Position numbers and translations under genes: made by a program
The notes under the pieces: model-generated
Seen by the model: the letters and a program-made list of their open reading frames with translations, nothing else
The model's database searches: none
What the model was told of the DNA's origin: nothing
In this document: positions 60,667 through 64,000 of the stretch, piece by piece
Position numbering within the stretch: the stretch's first letter is position 1
Layout of the letters: each line of letters starts with the position of its first letter
From: an uncultured Acetobacteraceae bacterium
Lineage (GTDB): Bacteria > Pseudomonadota > Alphaproteobacteria > Acetobacterales > Acetobacteraceae
DNA: 64,000 nucleotides
Reading direction: 5' to 3'
NCBI GenBank assembly: GCA_903877125.1
Contig: CAIRCM010000167.1
Coordinates: forward strand, 35,932 to 99,931

Positions 60667-61353
60667 ATGCCGCCACCGCTTGGCCCCCTCGTGGACACGA
60701 CACCGCGGCCCCTGCCCGCTCGGGTGCCCATTCGCGGGCAGTACGCGGTGCTGGAGCCGCTGCATGTGCGGCACGCGGCGGAGCTGTGGCGGGCGGCGCA
60801 AGGGGCGGATGAAAGCTGGGCGTATCTGGGGCAAGGACCGTTCGCGTCGCGGGAGGCGCTGACGCGGCATATTGGCGATTTCGCGTCGGCGGGCGAGTAC
60901 ATGCCATGGGCGGTGCGGCCGGTGGCGACCGGGGAAGTGTCGGGGTGGCTGGCGCTTCTGGATATTCAGCCGAAACATTCCTCGATCGAGCTGGGCAACA
61001 TCTGGTTCGGACCCGCGATGCAACGGACCCGGGCGGCGACGGAGGCGATGTTTCTGCTGCTGCGGTACGCGGCGGACGATCTGGGGTATCGGCGTCTGGT
61101 ATGGAAGTGCAACGCGCTGAACGCGCCGTCGCGGCGGGCGGCGGAACGGTTGGGCTTCACGTATGAGGGGACGTTGCGGGCGCATATGGTCGTGAAGGCG
61201 CATCTGCGGGACACCGCCTGGTTCAGTATTGTCGGGGACGAGTGGCCGTTGCGGCGGGATGCGCTGCTGGGGTGGCTGGATTCGGGGAATTTCGGGACGG
61301 ATGGGACGGCACTGCGGGGGTTGGCGGAGATTCGGGGCTCCTTGCAGGTGTAA
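60667..61353 (+). CDS. GNAT family N-acetyltransferase (RimJ/RimL type)
   Basis: A 228-residue GCN5-related acetyltransferase. The beta-alpha core has WLALLDIQPKHSSIELGNIWFGPAMQRTRAATEAMFLLLRYA, of which GNIWFGPAMQRTRAATEA is the acetyl-CoA-binding region. WKCNALNAPSRRAAERLGFTYEGTLRAHM, a standard RimJ/L ending, follows. ATG 60667 follows GGAGAG by 6 bp. The substrate (protein N-terminus, amine or antibiotic) cannot be told. It is divergent from the CHRD gene and convergent with the enolase-superfamily gene. Confidence 0.92.
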   Translation: MPPPLGPLVDTTPRPLPARVPIRGQYAVLEPLHVRHAAELWRAAQGADESWAYLGQGPFASREALTRHIGDFASAGEYMPWAVRPVATGEVSGWLALLDIQPKHSSIELGNIWFGPAMQRTRAATEAMFLLLRYAADDLGYRRLVWKCNALNAPSRRAAERLGFTYEGTLRAHMVVKAHLRDTAWFSIVGDEWPLRRDALLGWLDSGNFGTDGTALRGLAEIRGSLQV

Positions 61354-61371
61354 CGAATCCGGTGCATTCGT

Positions 61372-62529
61372 TTACTGATCCACGACCGATCCATCGACGT
61401 GCGGGCGCATTTTGATCGGTCGGGGGTTGTAGGGGAATTTCCTTTCGACATCGTCCACCAGTTCGACGCCGATGCCGGGCCCGCCGGGGATGGCGATGAA
61501 GCCGTTCACCTGTTCCGACAGACCGGTTGCCAGATCGTTTCCGAGGAGCGCCTCCCCGCCGTCCAGTTCGGGGGTACGGGAGGGGTATTCCTGGATCGCG
61601 AAGTTCGGGATGCAGGCGGCGATTTGCAGGCAGGCGGCGGTGCTGACGGGGGATAGCGGATTGTGCGGGACGACCCAGGCGTCGTGCGCCTCGGCCAAGG
61701 CGGCGATTTTTTTCGCGCCGGTGATCCCGCCGCACAGGCAGACGTCGGGGCGGAGGTATTGGACTGCGTTGCGGGTCAGCAATGTCTGGAATTGATACAG
61801 GCTGGTGAAACGTTCGCCGGTGGCGATGGGGATATTTATATGTTCCGCAACCGTTGCCATGGCATCGAAACTGTTGGGGCGCAGCGGGTCCTCGAAGAAC
61901 ATCGGGGTATATTTCTCGATGCCGCGGCCCAGCGCGATGGCTTCCGGCGGGGTCAGTCGGCGGTGGATTTCGATACACAGATCGACGCTGGGGCCGACGG
62001 CTTCGCGCAGGCGGCGGACGTTGTCGATGGCTTCCTCGATCTTGGCGGCGTGGGATTTGTAATAGGGCGCGTCGACGCTTTCATCGAGCAGGGGGTTGAG
62101 GTGTCCGAGCGCGGTGAAGCCGGCGTTTTTGAGTCGGACGGCTTCGGCGAGGAGGGTTTCGATGGTGCGGCCTTTGACGTGGCCGTAGAGCCTCGCCTTG
62201 TGGCGCATTTTGCCGCCCAGGAGTTCGTGGACGGGGACGCCGAAATGCTTTCCTTTGATGTCCCACAGCGCGATGTCGATGGCCGAGACCGCGCCGGTGA
62301 TGGCGGCGCCGGTGAAATGGTTGGCGCGGAGCATGACGTTCCAATGATGCTCGATCGGGAACGGATCGCGGCCGACAAGATATTCGCCGTATTTGGCGAT
62401 CGCGGCGGCGGAGGCTTCGAGTTGGCCCCAGGTGCCGGACTCGCCCAGGCCGACGATGCCGGAATCGGTATGGACGCGGACGTAGAGGAAACGATCCAGC
62501 AGCAGCGGCTCGACTTTGGTGATTTTCAT
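61372..62529 (-). CDS. Mandelate racemase/muconate lactonizing enzyme family protein (galactonate dehydratase-like)
   Basis: A 385-residue enolase-superfamily enzyme. The N-terminal capping domain has TDSGIVGLGESGTWGQ. The barrel carries metal ligands in CIEIHRRLTPPEA (Glu), FFEDPLRP (Glu) and ATGERF (Glu), and a catalytic His in WVVPHNPLSPVS. Closest in layout to D-galactonate/gluconate dehydratases, it would dehydrate an acid sugar. ATG 62529 follows GGAGAGG. Its start overlaps the HI0933-type flavoprotein stop by 4 bp on the same strand. Confidence 0.9.
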   Translation of the reverse strand: MKITKVEPLLLDRFLYVRVHTDSGIVGLGESGTWGQLEASAAAIAKYGEYLVGRDPFPIEHHWNVMLRANHFTGAAITGAVSAIDIALWDIKGKHFGVPVHELLGGKMRHKARLYGHVKGRTIETLLAEAVRLKNAGFTALGHLNPLLDESVDAPYYKSHAAKIEEAIDNVRRLREAVGPSVDLCIEIHRRLTPPEAIALGRGIEKYTPMFFEDPLRPNSFDAMATVAEHINIPIATGERFTSLYQFQTLLTRNAVQYLRPDVCLCGGITGAKKIAALAEAHDAWVVPHNPLSPVSTAACLQIAACIPNFAIQEYPSRTPELDGGEALLGNDLATGLSEQVNGFIAIPGGPGIGVELVDDVERKFPYNPRPIKMRPHVDGSVVDQ

Positions 62530-63752
62530 GGGGCCTCTCCCTTTGGACCGGGACGGTAGGCGGATGGGACGGGATGCTCAAGCCATGCGAGGGCACCGCG
62601 GGCGGCGGCGACGGCGGTGGCGAAATCGGCTTGCAGGAGGTAGCCGCCGGTTGGGGCTTCCCAATCCAGCATCTCGCCGGCGGCGAAGGTGCCGGGGCGG
62701 TCGCGGAGCATGAAAGTTTCGTCCAGCGCGTCCTGGCGCAGGCCGCCGGCGGAGGAGATCGCTCGGTCGATCGGTCTTGGTGCCAGCAGGCGGAGCGGGA
62801 GGGATTTGATCAGGGCGGCGAGGTCGGCGTCGGCGTCGTTGTGGCGGGCTTCCTGGACCAGGCCGATGGCAACGGGGGGGAGGCCGGCCTGTTTGCGCAG
62901 GAACGCCGAGAGGGACTGCGCCCGGCGGGGGGCGGCGAGGCGTTGGGCCAGTTGTTCGGGGGGCAGGTCGGGGCGGAGATCGAGGTGGATCGTTACCGGG
63001 CCGGCGGTTTCGATGCGGTCTCGGAGTTCCGAGGAGAGGGCGTAGATGACGCCGCCCTCGATACCGGTTTGGGTGACCAGGGCCTCCCCGCGTCGTGCGG
63101 TCTCGCCGAGGCGGAGGGCGATGCGTTTGAGGGGTTGGCCGGCGAAACGGGTACGGAAGTGGTCGGACCAGGCGACGGTGAAGCCGCAGTTGGACGGGCG
63201 GAGGGGGGTTACCGCACCGGGGAACCGGGAGGTCCAGGCGCCGTCCGAACCGAGGCGGGGCCAGGATGCGCCGCCCAACGCCAGAATGGTCACGTCCGGT
63301 TTATCCTTGGTGGCGGGATCGAAGCGTGGGACGCCGTTCGGCGACCAGCCGATCCAGGTGTGGCGCAGGCGGAACGTGACGTTCAGGGCCGTCAGGCGCG
63401 ACAGCCAGGCGCGCAGCAAGGGCGAAGCCTTCATCGCGCGGGGGAAAATCCGGCCGCTGCTGCCGGTGAAGACCGGTTGGCCGAGGGCCTCGGACCACGC
63501 GATGAGGGCGTCCGGGGGGAAGGCGCGGATGGCGGGTTCGAGCCAGGCGCGGGCGGTGCCGTAGCGCTGGAGAAAGCGTTCCAGCGGTTCGGAATGGGTG
63601 AGGTTCAGGCCGCCGCGGCCGGCCATGAGGAATTTGCGGGCGACGGAGGGCATGCGGTCGTAGACGGTGACCGCGAGGCCGGCGGTGGCCAGGATTTCCG
63701 CGGCCATCAGGCCGGCGGGTCCGGCCCCGATTATCGCCGCCGTGGGTGGCAT
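62526..63752 (-). CDS. HI0933-type NAD(P)/FAD-dependent oxidoreductase (TIGR03862 family)
   Basis: A 408-residue flavoprotein. The dinucleotide-binding AAIIGAGPAGLMAAEILATAG lies at residues 5-25, and KFLMAGRGGLNLTHSEP near 43-59 is the HI0933 (BaiN) motif. TILALGGASWPRLGSDG is also family-typical, and the C-terminal AGEMLDWEAPTGGYLLQADFATA closes the FAD site. Function in vivo is not known for this family. ATG 63752 starts the FAD fold directly. It is followed by the enolase-superfamily gene with an ATGA overlap. Confidence 0.92.
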   Translation of the reverse strand: MPPTAAIIGAGPAGLMAAEILATAGLAVTVYDRMPSVARKFLMAGRGGLNLTHSEPLERFLQRYGTARAWLEPAIRAFPPDALIAWSEALGQPVFTGSSGRIFPRAMKASPLLRAWLSRLTALNVTFRLRHTWIGWSPNGVPRFDPATKDKPDVTILALGGASWPRLGSDGAWTSRFPGAVTPLRPSNCGFTVAWSDHFRTRFAGQPLKRIALRLGETARRGEALVTQTGIEGGVIYALSSELRDRIETAGPVTIHLDLRPDLPPEQLAQRLAAPRRAQSLSAFLRKQAGLPPVAIGLVQEARHNDADADLAALIKSLPLRLLAPRPIDRAISSAGGLRQDALDETFMLRDRPGTFAAGEMLDWEAPTGGYLLQADFATAVAAARGALAWLEHPVPSAYRPGPKGEAP

Positions 63753-64000
63753 GGGTCGAGGTTCCTTTCGTCGTTGGGCCGGGCATGAGCCAATGGCGGC
63801 GGCGCGGCAAGGCCGGACCATTGAGGGCATTCGCATATGACTGCGCGGCCCGCCCCTATCGGCATCGCCGGACTTGATCCGACTTCACAAGCTTGCAGGA
63901 ACCGGTGATTCGGAGATTTCGGAGCCCATGCATGGCGCGGTCGGTGCCGTTCGACCATCCATTTTAACACGAAGAAGATAAAAGGCTCAAAGGCGCAAAG

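Noticed and set aside
63753..64000. A gene at the right end of the window
   Set aside because: The short frames lack a ribosome site and family-like sequence; I see nothing supported in these 248 bases.
1..64000. CRISPR arrays, tRNA or rRNA genes, prophage or transposase genes
   Set aside because: No regularly spaced repeats, cloverleaf-like sequence, rRNA segments or transposase frames were recognised on reading; a tRNAscan or Infernal run would be decisive.

Overview
The window is high-GC DNA from an alphaproteobacterium. The best fit is Rhodospirillales, probably Acetobacteraceae. Three things support this: Caulobacter-style flagellar regulation (FliX divergent from flgI, CtrA-type boxes TTAA-N7-TTAA, sigma-54 promoters), a one-cysteine alphaproteobacterial DksA, and a CheA carrying a C-terminal receiver domain. 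No rRNA, tRNA, CRISPR array, prophage or complete insertion sequence was recognised. Genus-level identity is not claimed.

Region 1 (1-17.4 kb) is motility. After a fatty-acid-hydroxylase tail, a parvulin and a PEP-CTERM protein come flgI-flgJ-flgN-like (minus), fliX and dksA (plus), an MFS carrier and a PhyH oxygenase, then flgF-flgG-flgA-flgH (minus). Divergent from flgF is a tightly packed plus-strand operon: fliL, fliM, a DUF6468/PflI-like gene, motE-like, cheY, cheZ, and a 933-residue AMIN-like/helical-repeat protein. Exact or near-exact CtrA boxes lie at 4045, 10846, 12446 and 34506. Sigma-54 -24/-12 elements precede flgI and flgF.

Region 2 (17.4-32.2 kb) holds metabolism and transport. 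It contains speD-speE, a small secreted protein, and an aconitase-type hydratase pair (leuC/leuD-like) divergent from an isocitrate lyase/PEP mutase-family lyase. Next come an MmgE/PrpD protein, an EEP-fold nuclease, a complete iron-type ABC importer (binding protein, fused permease, ATPase), and a secreted beta-roll protein interrupted by an in-frame TAG.

Region 3 (32.2-39.9 kb) has a GT2 glycosyltransferase, moaA and the chemotaxis operon cheA-cheW-cheY-cheB-cheR. cheA is split by a 7-bp tandem duplication.

Region 4 (39.9-64 kb) is accessory catabolism. It includes a DSD1-type PLP enzyme, an old yellow enzyme, a frameshifted adhesin-E gene, a LigB-type dioxygenase, an amidohydrolase, a lone phage-type OB-fold protein and a sugar-type ABC importer without its ATPase. 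It continues with an AAHS-type MFS carrier, a luciferase-like monooxygenase, AIM24, an RraA-like aldolase, an alpha/beta hydrolase, DUF1003, a sulfatase, and a MarR regulator followed by a 1144-residue NfnAB-like fusion flavoprotein. The last genes encode a CHRD protein, a GNAT acetyltransferase, an enolase-superfamily dehydratase and a HI0933-type flavoprotein. The mix of hydrolases, oxygenases, aldolase and carriers suggests scavenging of aromatic or sugar-acid compounds, but this is inferred from families only.
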